From NCBI GenBank assembly GCA_027033875.1, contig JALVKK010000142.1, forward strand, positions 1-12,794: a stretch of 12,794 nt of DNA, given 5' to 3'. Shown here one piece after another: positions 6,885 through 12,794 of this stretch. The DNA is from Flavobacteriales bacterium (GTDB taxonomy: Bacteria > Bacteroidota > Bacteroidia > Flavobacteriales > Flavobacteriaceae). The notes under the pieces were generated by a model. The model searched no databases, had not been told where the DNA came from, and was given only the letters and a program-made list of their open reading frames with translations. Numbering within the stretch: position 1 is the first letter of the stretch; each line of letters begins with the position of its first letter. Both the position numbers and the translations under genes were made by a program.

Positions 6885-8273
6885 CTTTTTGCCTTTCTTA
6901 TGTCGTTTGCGGGGTTGCGGATAAGGTTGATAATCAACATCTTGCTTAATTGTAAAACTTTTGATTAATTTACCTTTTTGGTCGAAAAAATCTATTTTGA
7001 TATGACGGTCTTTGCCTTTGCCTACAATATTAAAAATCGCAAAATTGCGCTCCATTATCAAGGTATTGGGTACACGCAAACGGTTGGGTTCATTTTCGGC
7101 ATGTGTATTGGGTCCCGAGGTAAAAGGAGAGACCGTAATATCCCAAATTTTCGGGAATTTATTGCCGTTATCAAGCAGGCTTATTTCGGTCATATGTCTG
7201 TCGCCGGTGAGGAAAATCACATTTTTAAGTTTTTCTTTATAAATGAAATCTATAATATCAAGGCGTTCTTTATCAAAGCCGTGATTGGAATAGGTTTCAT
7301 AATTACGGGCGGTATTTAAAAACTGTCCGCCCATAACGATAAATTTGAATCGGGCTTTGCTGAATACCAAAGCGTTTTTGAGCCAATTGAGTTGTTTTTT
7401 GCCCAAGATGGTTTTCGGGTCTTTGGTGGTCAAGTCGTTAGGGTCGCGGTAATAGCGGTTGTCGAGTAAGAAAAACTCAGCATCGTTGTAGCTAAATTGG
7501 AATGTGGCGCTTTTCAAACCACTGACGTGTTTGGGATTAGCCCAAAACAGATTAAAAACCTCAATAGTGGTGTCTTTGTTCCAAAAACTGCCGTCACTGT
7601 CATTGGGTCCGAAATCGTGGTCATCAAGAATAGCGTAATGTGGTACCGTAGCAAACAGTTGTTGTTTTTCGGGTATGGACCAATCGTGCGTATAACGGTA
7701 AATAATGCCGCTTTTGCTGTCCCATTCATTCTGACGCAGATACACATTATCACCGTCCCAAATCATAAAATCGGGGGTTTTGTTGGCGATATTTCGGTAT
7801 ATTTCATATTGTCCGCCGTAAGGTTTGCCGGCGCGATCAAAAACAGGATCGTTGATATAAGCACCGGAACCAAAAGCAAAGCTAAAATCGGGCGGGGCAT
7901 GATGATAGGCCCACACTTGCTGCGTTTTGAAAGTTGTGGGATAATTAAATTTAACTTTTTTGCCGTTGATAAGCAACTGATAGCGGTAAGTTGTACCGGG
8001 TTTAAGTCCGTCAATAATGACTTGTGCCGTATAGCCGTCTTTTTTTTCTGTATGGATTTTCTCTGAGAATTGTTTGGCATCACTCTTGCTTTTTTCCCAA
8101 TAAGCAAACTGTAGGGTTGCCGGTTGATTGGTTTGTGCCCAGAGTTTGACATCAGTTTTATTAACGCGTCCAATCATGGGACCGCTTTGCAGTAATTTTT
8201 TTTGTGCTGTTAAAGGGTTGATTATGAACAGGAATCCCAGAATACATAAAAATTTTTTCATTTCTTTTTTCAT
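6882..8273 (-). CDS. PhoD-like alkaline phosphatase/phosphodiesterase, secreted
   Basis: The 463-residue product has a Sec signal peptide (hydrophobic core about 8-20, cleavage near LTAQ, residues 21-24). An Ig/fibronectin-like N-terminal domain follows (about 25-120, ending in the KPGTTYRYQLLING strand pair). The metallophosphatase domain matches PhoD (PF09423): GDNVY (174-178), DDHDFGPNDSD (217-227) and TGDRHMTE (356-363) supply expected metal ligands. Residues 135-137 read GSG, where family members normally have GSC; in B. subtilis PhoD this Cys binds iron. The codon is GGT at 7863-7865. The C-terminus is basic (RKRHKKGKK). It should cleave phosphate mono- or diesters in the periplasm or outside, if active. 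Two starts are possible: ATG at 8273, or ATG at 8261 giving MKKFLCILG, which fits a signal peptide equally well. No -7 box is seen in the 152-base leader, so it may be cotranscribed with the TPR gene at 8426-9148. Confidence 0.9.
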   Translation of the reverse strand: MKKEMKKFLCILGFLFIINPLTAQKKLLQSGPMIGRVNKTDVKLWAQTNQPATLQFAYWEKSKSDAKQFSEKIHTEKKDGYTAQVIIDGLKPGTTYRYQLLINGKKVKFNYPTTFKTQQVWAYHHAPPDFSFAFGSGAYINDPVFDRAGKPYGGQYEIYRNIANKTPDFMIWDGDNVYLRQNEWDSKSGIIYRYTHDWSIPEKQQLFATVPHYAILDDHDFGPNDSDGSFWNKDTTIEVFNLFWANPKHVSGLKSATFQFSYNDAEFFLLDNRYYRDPNDLTTKDPKTILGKKQLNWLKNALVFSKARFKFIVMGGQFLNTARNYETYSNHGFDKERLDIIDFIYKEKLKNVIFLTGDRHMTEISLLDNGNKFPKIWDITVSPFTSGPNTHAENEPNRLRVPNTLIMERNFAIFNIVGKGKDRHIKIDFFDQKGKLIKSFTIKQDVDYQPYPQPRKRHKKGKK

Positions 8274-8316
8274 TGATGATTTGGTTAATCGTTTATTTGG
8301 TTATTTGATAGCTTGT

Positions 8317-8420
8317 GCCGATGTAGGTCGGTTTCGGCACTTCGGTACACCACTCCTTCGTCGTGGCACTCAGTGACCTCTTATCGGTACACCCACCGAC
8401 GAAAGTCGGGGGGCACTCAG
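8317..8420. repeat. GC-rich two-copy palindromic (REP-like) element
   Basis: This stretch is much richer in G and C than the DNA around it. Two related copies each run from CGGTACAC (8343-8350 and 8385-8392) to GCACTCAG (8366-8373 and 8413-8420). The second copy contains a hairpin: CCGAC (8396-8400), loop GAAA, GTCGG (8405-8409), extended by three more C-G pairs after one mismatch. The first has CCAC (8350-8353) facing GTGG (8363-8366) and an adjacent CACTCAGTG palindrome. A third stem, GCCGA/TCGGC (8317-8321 with 8334-8338), precedes them. It sits in the 5' leader of the phosphatase gene. No T-run follows the stems, so it is not a classical terminator. A REP-type dispersed element is my best guess. 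Confidence 0.6.
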
Positions 8421-8425
8421 CTACT

Positions 8426-9148
8426 TTAATTTTTTTTATTTTTATCTTTCAATTTGTCCTGCAACATTTTGACTACTTGCCGGTTTTGTTTAGCAACGAA
8501 AAAGTCAGGGTAAACTTTTAAGGCTTCATCATAATATTTTAAGGCAATTTTGTAATTGTGCAGATCATAAGCCGTTAATGCCAATAAATTATAAAACGCC
8601 GCTTTGAAAGGTACATTTTGTATTTGTCCTTTTTTGGTTGTTGGGAAAGTAATAGTCAGTTCTTCGGGGAATTTTAAATTTTCGGCACTTTTTAAAGTCG
8701 TAAAAGCTTCGGCAGATCGTTTAATTTGCTGTTGCAATTGCGCCAATTTGTAAGCTGACACAACATCATTGTTGATGGCGTATATTTTTTCATACACATC
8801 AATCGCTGATTTTAAATCATTGAGTTTTTCCAATGAAACCGCTTTAAATTCGAGTATATCTTTTTTTTCTTTTTGTTTCAAAATTTTATTGGAAACTTGT
8901 AAACAAGACATGTAATTTTGTTGTTTAAAATAGATATAAGCCAGTGTGTCTAAATAGGTTGACTGCTCACCTTCCAATTCTAAAATACGGTAAACCGCAT
9001 TTTTAGCCGCATTTATATCATAGTTTTTTAAAGCTTTTTTATAAACGGATTTTTCGATTGTTAACAAGTCTTTTTTATGTATTTTTTGGCTAAATCCGAA
9101 AGAAGGCACCAAATATAAAACAAATACTAATATTATCTTATTCATCAT
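8426..9148 (-). CDS. Exported tetratricopeptide-repeat protein
   Basis: The 240-residue product starts with a signal peptide (MMNKIILVFVLYLVPSFGFS, probable cleavage before Gln21), so it should be periplasmic. TPR-like helix pairs appear at about 63-92 (YLDTLAYIYFKQQNYMSCLQ), 97-127 (KAVSLEKLNDLKSAIDVYEK), 129-157 and 184-217 (FYNLLALTAYDLHNYKIALK). The C-terminal tail is Lys/Asp/Asn-rich. No catalytic motif is seen, so only a scaffold or binding role can be suggested. It is a different protein from the TPR gene at 4959-5732, with no obvious close similarity. Two adjacent ATG codons (9148 and 9145) could both start it. A good -7 box lies 28 bases upstream. The phosphatase gene follows after 152 bases that contain the GC-rich repeat; whether both share one transcript is open. 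Confidence 0.8.
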   Translation of the reverse strand: MMNKIILVFVLYLVPSFGFSQKIHKKDLLTIEKSVYKKALKNYDINAAKNAVYRILELEGEQSTYLDTLAYIYFKQQNYMSCLQVSNKILKQKEKKDILEFKAVSLEKLNDLKSAIDVYEKIYAINNDVVSAYKLAQLQQQIKRSAEAFTTLKSAENLKFPEELTITFPTTKKGQIQNVPFKAAFYNLLALTAYDLHNYKIALKYYDEALKVYPDFFVAKQNRQVVKMLQDKLKDKNKKN

Positions 9149-9176
9149 ATAAATTTTAGGTGATTAAATAACAGGT

Positions 9177-9184
9177 CAAAGGTA
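9177..9184 (-). promoter_or_regulatory. Bacteroidota-type -7 element for the TPR gene
   Basis: The - strand reads TACCTTTG here, an exact match to TAnnTTTG, 28 bases before the ATG at 9148. The expected -33 position holds only T/A-rich sequence without a TTG. The rest of the 9149-9292 gap is very A/T-rich; I see no hairpin terminator for the methyltransferase gene in it. Confidence 0.55.
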
Positions 9185-9292
9185 CAGAAAATAAAAATAA
9201 TTAAAAAAGATAATTTGTAAGGAATCAAAAACAAATTTATTCACTGTTATAAACAAATATTTCGTATAAATAATAAATATTCGATATTGGGA

Positions 9293-9913
9293 TTAAATAA
9301 TTTTTTCTGTCTTCATAACAGCTTCATACCAATCCGTACCGAGCGAAAAATATTTTTCCACTAGCGGTTTAAATCCTGCATTTTTAAGTATGCGGTCTTG
9401 CCGTCGGGTCAAATTGCAACCGTCAGCAACAGGTCGCCATAGCGGATTGATTATTGTTTGAATTTTACCGTAAATACGTCCGGTGGCATGAATATGTTCT
9501 AAGACTAACAATTTGCCTTCCGGTTTTAGAATGTCGTAATAAATATTTGTAGCGAGTTGCGGATCGGGGACGGTACAAAGTACCAGCATAGATGTAATAA
9601 AATCAAATTTTTCCGGCAATTCCGGATGGTTTTTGACGGCTTCAATTCCAATATTAAAAACGTGGATGTTCGGATAATCTGCTGCGGCTTTTACCGCTCG
9701 TTTATACATTGGAACGGAAGGTTCAACGGCAAAAACTTCCGCATGTTTCGGATACAAAGCGAAATTTACGCCGGTTCCCGCTCCGACTTCCAAAACTTTT
9801 CCGGAGGTGTTTTGCAATAGTTTTCGCCGATGTTTCGTCAAAACCCTTTCCAAGGATTTCATAAACGGATCGTAAAATACCGCCATTATTTTTTGATAGT
9901 GTTTTCTAATCAA
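9293..9913 (-). CDS. Class I SAM-dependent methyltransferase (METTL7/UbiE-like)
   Basis: The 206-residue product has the Rossmann-fold SAM-binding motif LEVGAGTGVNF (41-51), the acidic ribose-binding residue in AVEPS (Glu64), LVLCTVPDP (110-118, motif IV region) and LKPEGKLLVLEH (129-140). WRPVADGCNLTR (159-170) resembles the W...GC...R signature of METTL7-like proteins. The substrate is unknown; a small molecule or lipid acceptor is plausible for this subgroup, but that is inference. The start is most likely TTG at 9913, overlapping the channel gene's TGA as TTGA. The alternative ATG at 9886 (residue 10) would still keep the whole SAM domain. It is the distal gene of a two-gene unit with the MscS-type channel. 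No terminator is obvious downstream. Confidence 0.87.
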   Translation of the reverse strand: MIRKHYQKIMAVFYDPFMKSLERVLTKHRRKLLQNTSGKVLEVGAGTGVNFALYPKHAEVFAVEPSVPMYKRAVKAAADYPNIHVFNIGIEAVKNHPELPEKFDFITSMLVLCTVPDPQLATNIYYDILKPEGKLLVLEHIHATGRIYGKIQTIINPLWRPVADGCNLTRRQDRILKNAGFKPLVEKYFSLGTDWYEAVMKTEKII

Positions 9914-11568
9914 TATTTACTGATTTTTTGTTTAAATTCTTCAATCACTTCTTTCATGATTTTTTCAATATTTGCCTTATCCGTATTGTATTCGGGATAA
10001 GCCGGTTGTTTATCAGGGAAGAGTTCCATAAACAAGGTTTGCGACGGGAAGGCAAATTCCACACCGAGAGCATTGGCTAATTTTAAAATACCGAGTAATA
10101 AAATATGGCGTCCGTGCAATTCTTCGGCATAGTCGTTAGTCATAAAATATACATTGAGTAAAATCTGAAGGGACGAATCGCCGTAATCGACAAATTCGAC
10201 ATTATACGGAACCGAATTATACGGCGTATAATTGGCGTAATTACGTGTAGTCGGGTGCAGTTCGATGATTCGTTTGATGCCTTCGACAAATTCTTCTATC
10301 AGTTCGGGCGGTGTATCGTAGCGGATACCCAATTTGGTTTGATAACGGCGATAAATCCGTTTGCCCATATTGTTGACGGCTGCTTCCGAAAGTTTGCTGT
10401 TCGGTATTTTAAAAACAGAGGTATCGGCAGCTCTAATGATAGACGAGCGAAAACCGACTTCTTCGACACTGCCTTCAATGCCGTCCACGAGTATCCAATC
10501 ACCTATTTTGAAAGGTTTATCGACAAAAATCATCAAAGTTCCTATCAGGTTTTTGACCGTATCTTGTGCCGCTAAACCCAATGCCAATCCCCCGATAGAC
10601 GCACCGGCTATAACGGCTTTGGGGTCAGCCCCCATAATAATAAAAAATTTGAATAAGCCGATAATAACAACCAAGCCTTTGAGTGAATTTTTTAAAATCG
10701 GAAGCAGTTGGTCGTCCAGCAAATTTTCAGTTTTGGAAGCCCGATGACTGTAAACAGCCATAAATACATCGACCAACTTGAGAAACACAAAAATCCAAAA
10801 GACTATTTTGGCAAAATTCAAGGCGGATATAAACCAATTGCTGACTTCTTGTCCCAATAGTAAATACGGAACCAACATCTCCAAGATATAGATACCGAAA
10901 ATATATGATAAAGGGTGTGAAAACTGTCGTAAGCGTTCATCGAGATTTTCTATTGAGATTTTAGTAACACGTTGTTTGACAAAATGTAAGAAATTAAACA
11001 GGATTTTCTTAAATAACAAATGTAAAAAATAAGTCAAAAGTAAGGCTAAAAACAAACCTAACCATTGCCAGATTTCCAAACCGAAAAATTTATCTTTTAA
11101 ATAATCCGGCACATACTGAGAAATGATTTCGGCACCCAAAGGGTAAATATGTTGATACAAATAATCTATTTTAGCAATGGTATTTTTTGAATAATACCAA
11201 TTATTACCGTATTTTTCGAGATAAATTTCGGGTAATCGATACGGAAAAGGCTTATAAGCGTGCTTAGGTATCGGAAAATTGATTGAATCGGTATATTCCG
11301 GATCGTTGGGGATATTGTTATATTCAATATACAAACCTTTGCCTTCAAAGATGTATTTGAGCCTTAAGGCTTTGTTTTTTGCTTCTTCAACCGGCAATCC
11401 GTAAAGGGTTTTAGCGGCTTCTTTCGGATGAAAATTTTCGGTGGATAAATTGTTTAAATGTGTAAAAAACGTGCTACGAGGCGTATTTAAATCGACTACT
11501 TGCGCTTTTACCGAATAAAAGCATAGTATCAACAATATAAGACCGTAATATTTTTTTGTGGTGTTCAT
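9910..11568 (-). CDS. MscS-family mechanosensitive ion channel with N-terminal periplasmic domain
   Basis: The 552-residue product opens with a signal peptide (MNTTKKYYGLILLILCFYSVKA, cleavage before Gln23) and a periplasmic domain of about 135 residues. Five membrane segments follow at about 164-187, 219-239, 246-273, 288-313 and 316-349. The last is the pore helix, with the small-residue pattern GASIGGLALGLAAQ (322-335) seen in MscS TM3. The cytoplasmic beta domain starts KPFKIGDWILVDGIEGSVEE (351-370) and contains the IPNSKL motif (388-393). The C-terminal alpha/beta vestibule runs to about 515. It is larger than E. coli MscS (286 residues), like the extended MscS members that relieve osmotic pressure. 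The ATG at 11568 fits the signal peptide. The gene overlaps the methyltransferase gene by 4 bases. The leader holds a heptad repeat; only a one-mismatch -7 box (TAGATTTA, 11585-11592) is seen. Confidence 0.92.
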   Translation of the reverse strand: MNTTKKYYGLILLILCFYSVKAQVVDLNTPRSTFFTHLNNLSTENFHPKEAAKTLYGLPVEEAKNKALRLKYIFEGKGLYIEYNNIPNDPEYTDSINFPIPKHAYKPFPYRLPEIYLEKYGNNWYYSKNTIAKIDYLYQHIYPLGAEIISQYVPDYLKDKFFGLEIWQWLGLFLALLLTYFLHLLFKKILFNFLHFVKQRVTKISIENLDERLRQFSHPLSYIFGIYILEMLVPYLLLGQEVSNWFISALNFAKIVFWIFVFLKLVDVFMAVYSHRASKTENLLDDQLLPILKNSLKGLVVIIGLFKFFIIMGADPKAVIAGASIGGLALGLAAQDTVKNLIGTLMIFVDKPFKIGDWILVDGIEGSVEEVGFRSSIIRAADTSVFKIPNSKLSEAAVNNMGKRIYRRYQTKLGIRYDTPPELIEEFVEGIKRIIELHPTTRNYANYTPYNSVPYNVEFVDYGDSSLQILLNVYFMTNDYAEELHGRHILLLGILKLANALGVEFAFPSQTLFMELFPDKQPAYPEYNTDKANIEKIMKEVIEEFKQKISKY

Positions 11569-11592
11569 TTGTGTTTATTTGGTGTAAATCTA

Positions 11593-11634
11593 ATTTCAGA
11601 TTTGCGATTTCAGATTTGCGATTTCAGATTTCAG
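11593..11634. repeat. Heptad tandem repeat, units ATTTCAG and ATTTGCG
   Basis: Six 7-base units run in perfect register: ATTTCAG, ATTTGCG, ATTTCAG, ATTTGCG, ATTTCAG, ATTTCAG, followed by a degenerate ATTTTTT. The first four form a perfect 14-base duplication (11593-11606 and 11607-11620). The tract lies 25 bases upstream of the MscS start codon (11568), between that gene and the deoC stop (11674). It has the same 7-base period as the two tracts at 6770-6804 and 6829-6884, but a different unit. Confidence 0.85.
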
Positions 11635-11673
11635 ATTTTTTAAGGCATATGATGTTTGTTCAATGCCACATAA

Positions 11674-12417
11674 TTAATAGGTTCCTTGTGCTTTACCTCC
11701 GTCAGCAATGGTTTTGGCTGATGAGGTGCCGATACGTTTGACGCCAAGTTCTATCATTTTGACGGCATCGTCATAGTTGCGTACGCCACCGGCAGCTTTT
11801 ACGGGTAATTCTCCGGCGTTTTCAAGCATTATTTTAATGCTTTCAGGTGTAGCGCCGTTGGGTTGTTCGTTGCGGGTTTGATAAAATCCGGTCGATGACT
11901 TGACAAATACCTTAGAAGCTTTATCCAAACCTATGGTTTGTACGACTATATCGCGAATCAAAACGGTCAATCCGGCAATTTCATCGGGTGTCAGAGCAGC
12001 TACTTCGATAATCCATTTAGCTACTTTGCCGTTTTTTACCGCCAACAAACTTCCTTCAAACACTTCTTTTTTGACATAGTTGGCCTCTCCTTTCTTAAAT
12101 GCCTCATAATTAACGACATAGTCCAATTCGTCCGCTCCGTCATTAAGAGCTTTTTGAGCTTCTGCCAATTTCAATTTGAAATTTAAAGTCCCTTCGGGAA
12201 AACCGATTACGGTTCCGACTTTAACCGGTGAGCCTGCTTGATCAATCAATTGTCTTGCCATTTTGACAAATTCCGGTCGAATCATTACCAGATAAAATCC
12301 GTTGTCAATAGCTTCTTGAACAATTTGTTTGACCTTGGCTTCGGTTTCCGCTTCACTCAATCCCGATTGAGCCGGTGTTTTTAAATAAGTACTGTCCAAA
12401 TATTGTTTGAGGTCCAT
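11674..12417 (-). CDS. deoC: Deoxyribose-phosphate aldolase
   Basis: The 247-residue product cleaves 2-deoxyribose 5-phosphate to glyceraldehyde 3-phosphate and acetaldehyde, in cytoplasmic deoxynucleoside catabolism. Class I aldolase residues are in place: Asp99 in ELDYVVNY, the Schiff-base Lys173 in VFVKSSTGF, and Lys207 in VKAAGGVR (E. coli Asp102, Lys167 and Lys201). TVIGFPEG (69-76) and the phosphate-binding IGTSSA (229-234) are also typical. The length matches the family. The ATG at 12417 gives the usual N-terminus (MDLKQYLDSTYLK). It is flanked by mnmG upstream and the MscS gene downstream with about 130 and 105 bases of spacing. It has its own promoter, and no other nucleoside-catabolism gene lies beside it. 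Confidence 0.95.
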   Translation of the reverse strand: MDLKQYLDSTYLKTPAQSGLSEAETEAKVKQIVQEAIDNGFYLVMIRPEFVKMARQLIDQAGSPVKVGTVIGFPEGTLNFKLKLAEAQKALNDGADELDYVVNYEAFKKGEANYVKKEVFEGSLLAVKNGKVAKWIIEVAALTPDEIAGLTVLIRDIVVQTIGLDKASKVFVKSSTGFYQTRNEQPNGATPESIKIMLENAGELPVKAAGGVRNYDDAVKMIELGVKRIGTSSAKTIADGGKAQGTY

Positions 12418-12456
12418 ATTTTGTATTAAAAGCTAATAATTTTTTTAAGGTTATTG

Positions 12457-12464
12457 CAAATTTA
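12457..12464 (-). promoter_or_regulatory. Bacteroidota-type -7 element for deoC
   Basis: The - strand reads TAAATTTG, an exact match to TAnnTTTG, 39 bases before the deoC ATG. No TTG is found at the expected -33 distance. The rest of the gap (12418-12548) is A/T-rich, with no clear terminator hairpin for mnmG. Confidence 0.5.
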
Positions 12465-12548
12465 GTAATTCTTAGTGATATAGATATTTTTAGGTTGATA
12501 AGTAATTAAAAAATAAAATCCCCTTTTTCAAATTCCGTACCAATACAA

Positions 12549-12794
12549 TCACCGTCCCATATAGACCAGTAAAACCGAAATATCGCTGGGAGAAACGCCA
12601 CTGATACGACCGGCTTGGGCGATGGTTTTGGGCCGGATTTTCATCAATTTTTCGCGTCCTTCATAAGAGATTGATTTAATTTTAGAAAAATCAAAATCAT
12701 CGGGAATGGGAATATTTTCCAAGCGGTTGAGTTTATCGGCATTCAATTTTTCTTTTTCGATATAACCGGCATATTTGAGGTGAATTTCGGCTTG
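12549..12794 (-). CDS. mnmG: tRNA uridine-5-carboxymethylaminomethyl(34) synthesis enzyme MnmG, C-terminal part (cut by window edge)
   Basis: Only the last 81 codons and the TGA stop (12549-12551) are present; the reading frame stays open to the window edge, so the 5' part lies outside. The sequence matches the C-terminal helical domain of MnmG/GidA: AEIHLKYAGYIEKEK near the edge, then LENIPIPDDFDF, and at the end ISGVSPSDISVLLVYMGR (family form: RISG-hydrophobic-P-ISILLV). With MnmE, MnmG installs carboxymethylaminomethyl groups on U34 of certain tRNAs. The C-terminal domain contacts MnmE and tRNA; the FAD-binding part is not in view. The 65-residue ORF beginning with an internal Met at 12746 is just part of this gene. 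Confidence 0.93.
   Translation of the reverse strand, partial: QAEIHLKYAGYIEKEKLNADKLNRLENIPIPDDFDFSKIKSISYEGREKLMKIRPKTIAQAGRISGVSPSDISVLLVYMGR

Noticed and set aside
7497..8066. A 189-codon open frame on the + strand opposite the phosphatase gene
   Set aside because: It lies wholly antisense to a gene with clear PhoD motifs, has no recognisable domain, and has no promoter or independent context. It is a shadow frame.
8128..8376. An 82-codon + strand open frame ending in GTPLLRRGTQ
   Set aside because: Its first part is antisense to the phosphatase gene and its tail is translated from the GC-rich repeat. Such tails are typical of repeats misread as genes.
9252..9285. Repeated AAATATT(T)CG words in the gap before the TPR gene
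   Set aside because: Only two imperfect copies in very A/T-rich DNA, with no stem or phase that would distinguish them from background.
8291..11583. An 11-base word GTTTATTTGGT shared by the phosphatase leader (8291-8301) and the MscS leader (11573-11583)
   Set aside because: The word is simple and A/T-rich, and its distance to the start codon differs (17 versus 4 bases). Chance is a sufficient explanation without more copies.
11645..11668. Inverted repeat GGCAT/ATGCC between deoC and the MscS gene, considered as a deoC terminator
   Set aside because: The stem is only 5 bp with a 14-base loop; the A/T-run next to it belongs to the heptad tract. Too weak to call.

Overview
The window looks like chromosomal DNA of a low-GC member of the Bacteroidota, most likely from the Flavobacteriia side. 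Three things support this. The long protein at 1017-4175 ends in a type IX secretion (T9SS) sorting domain. Four intergenic regions carry the Bacteroidota -7 promoter element TAnnTTTG. Several genes (DUF4292 lipoprotein, PhoD-like phosphatase, MnmG C-terminus) have a flavobacterial look. Shine-Dalgarno sequences are essentially absent and leaders are A/T-rich, as is usual in this phylum. No tRNA, rRNA, CRISPR array, transposase, integrase or phage gene is visible. No gap between genes exceeds about 155 bases.

Layout from left to right: an SPFH/band-7 membrane protein on the + strand (9-920), then a strong bidirectional terminator (966-994). Every gene after that lies on the - strand, so transcription order runs from high to low coordinates. 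In that order: the 3' end of mnmG (12549-12794, cut by the window edge); deoC (11674-12417) with its own promoter; an MscS-type channel (9910-11568) overlapping a SAM methyltransferase (9293-9913) by 4 bases; a TPR protein (8426-9148) with its own promoter, followed after a GC-rich repeat by a PhoD-like phosphatase (6882-8273); a tight three-gene operon of sugar-phosphate nucleotidyltransferase, exported TPR protein and DUF4292 lipoprotein (6762 down to 4225); and finally, behind its own promoter, a 1052-residue BNR/PA-domain T9SS protein (1017-4175).

Most products act in or outside the envelope: a membrane scaffold, a surface or secreted protein, an outer-membrane lipoprotein, two periplasmic TPR proteins, a secreted phosphatase and a mechanosensitive channel. 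The nucleotidyltransferase could supply an activated sugar for envelope polymers. deoC (deoxynucleoside catabolism) and mnmG (tRNA wobble modification) are housekeeping genes.

I found no convincing new defence or mobile system. The most unusual signals are non-coding or at residue level. Three 7-bp-phased repeat tracts with different unit sequences sit in front of genes, two of them flanking a promoter. A GC-rich two-copy hairpin repeat lies in the phosphatase leader. The PhoD-like protein has Gly where the family's iron-binding Cys is expected. The T9SS protein combines a lipobox with a T9SS sorting domain. Two operon junctions use TTG starts in TTGA overlaps.
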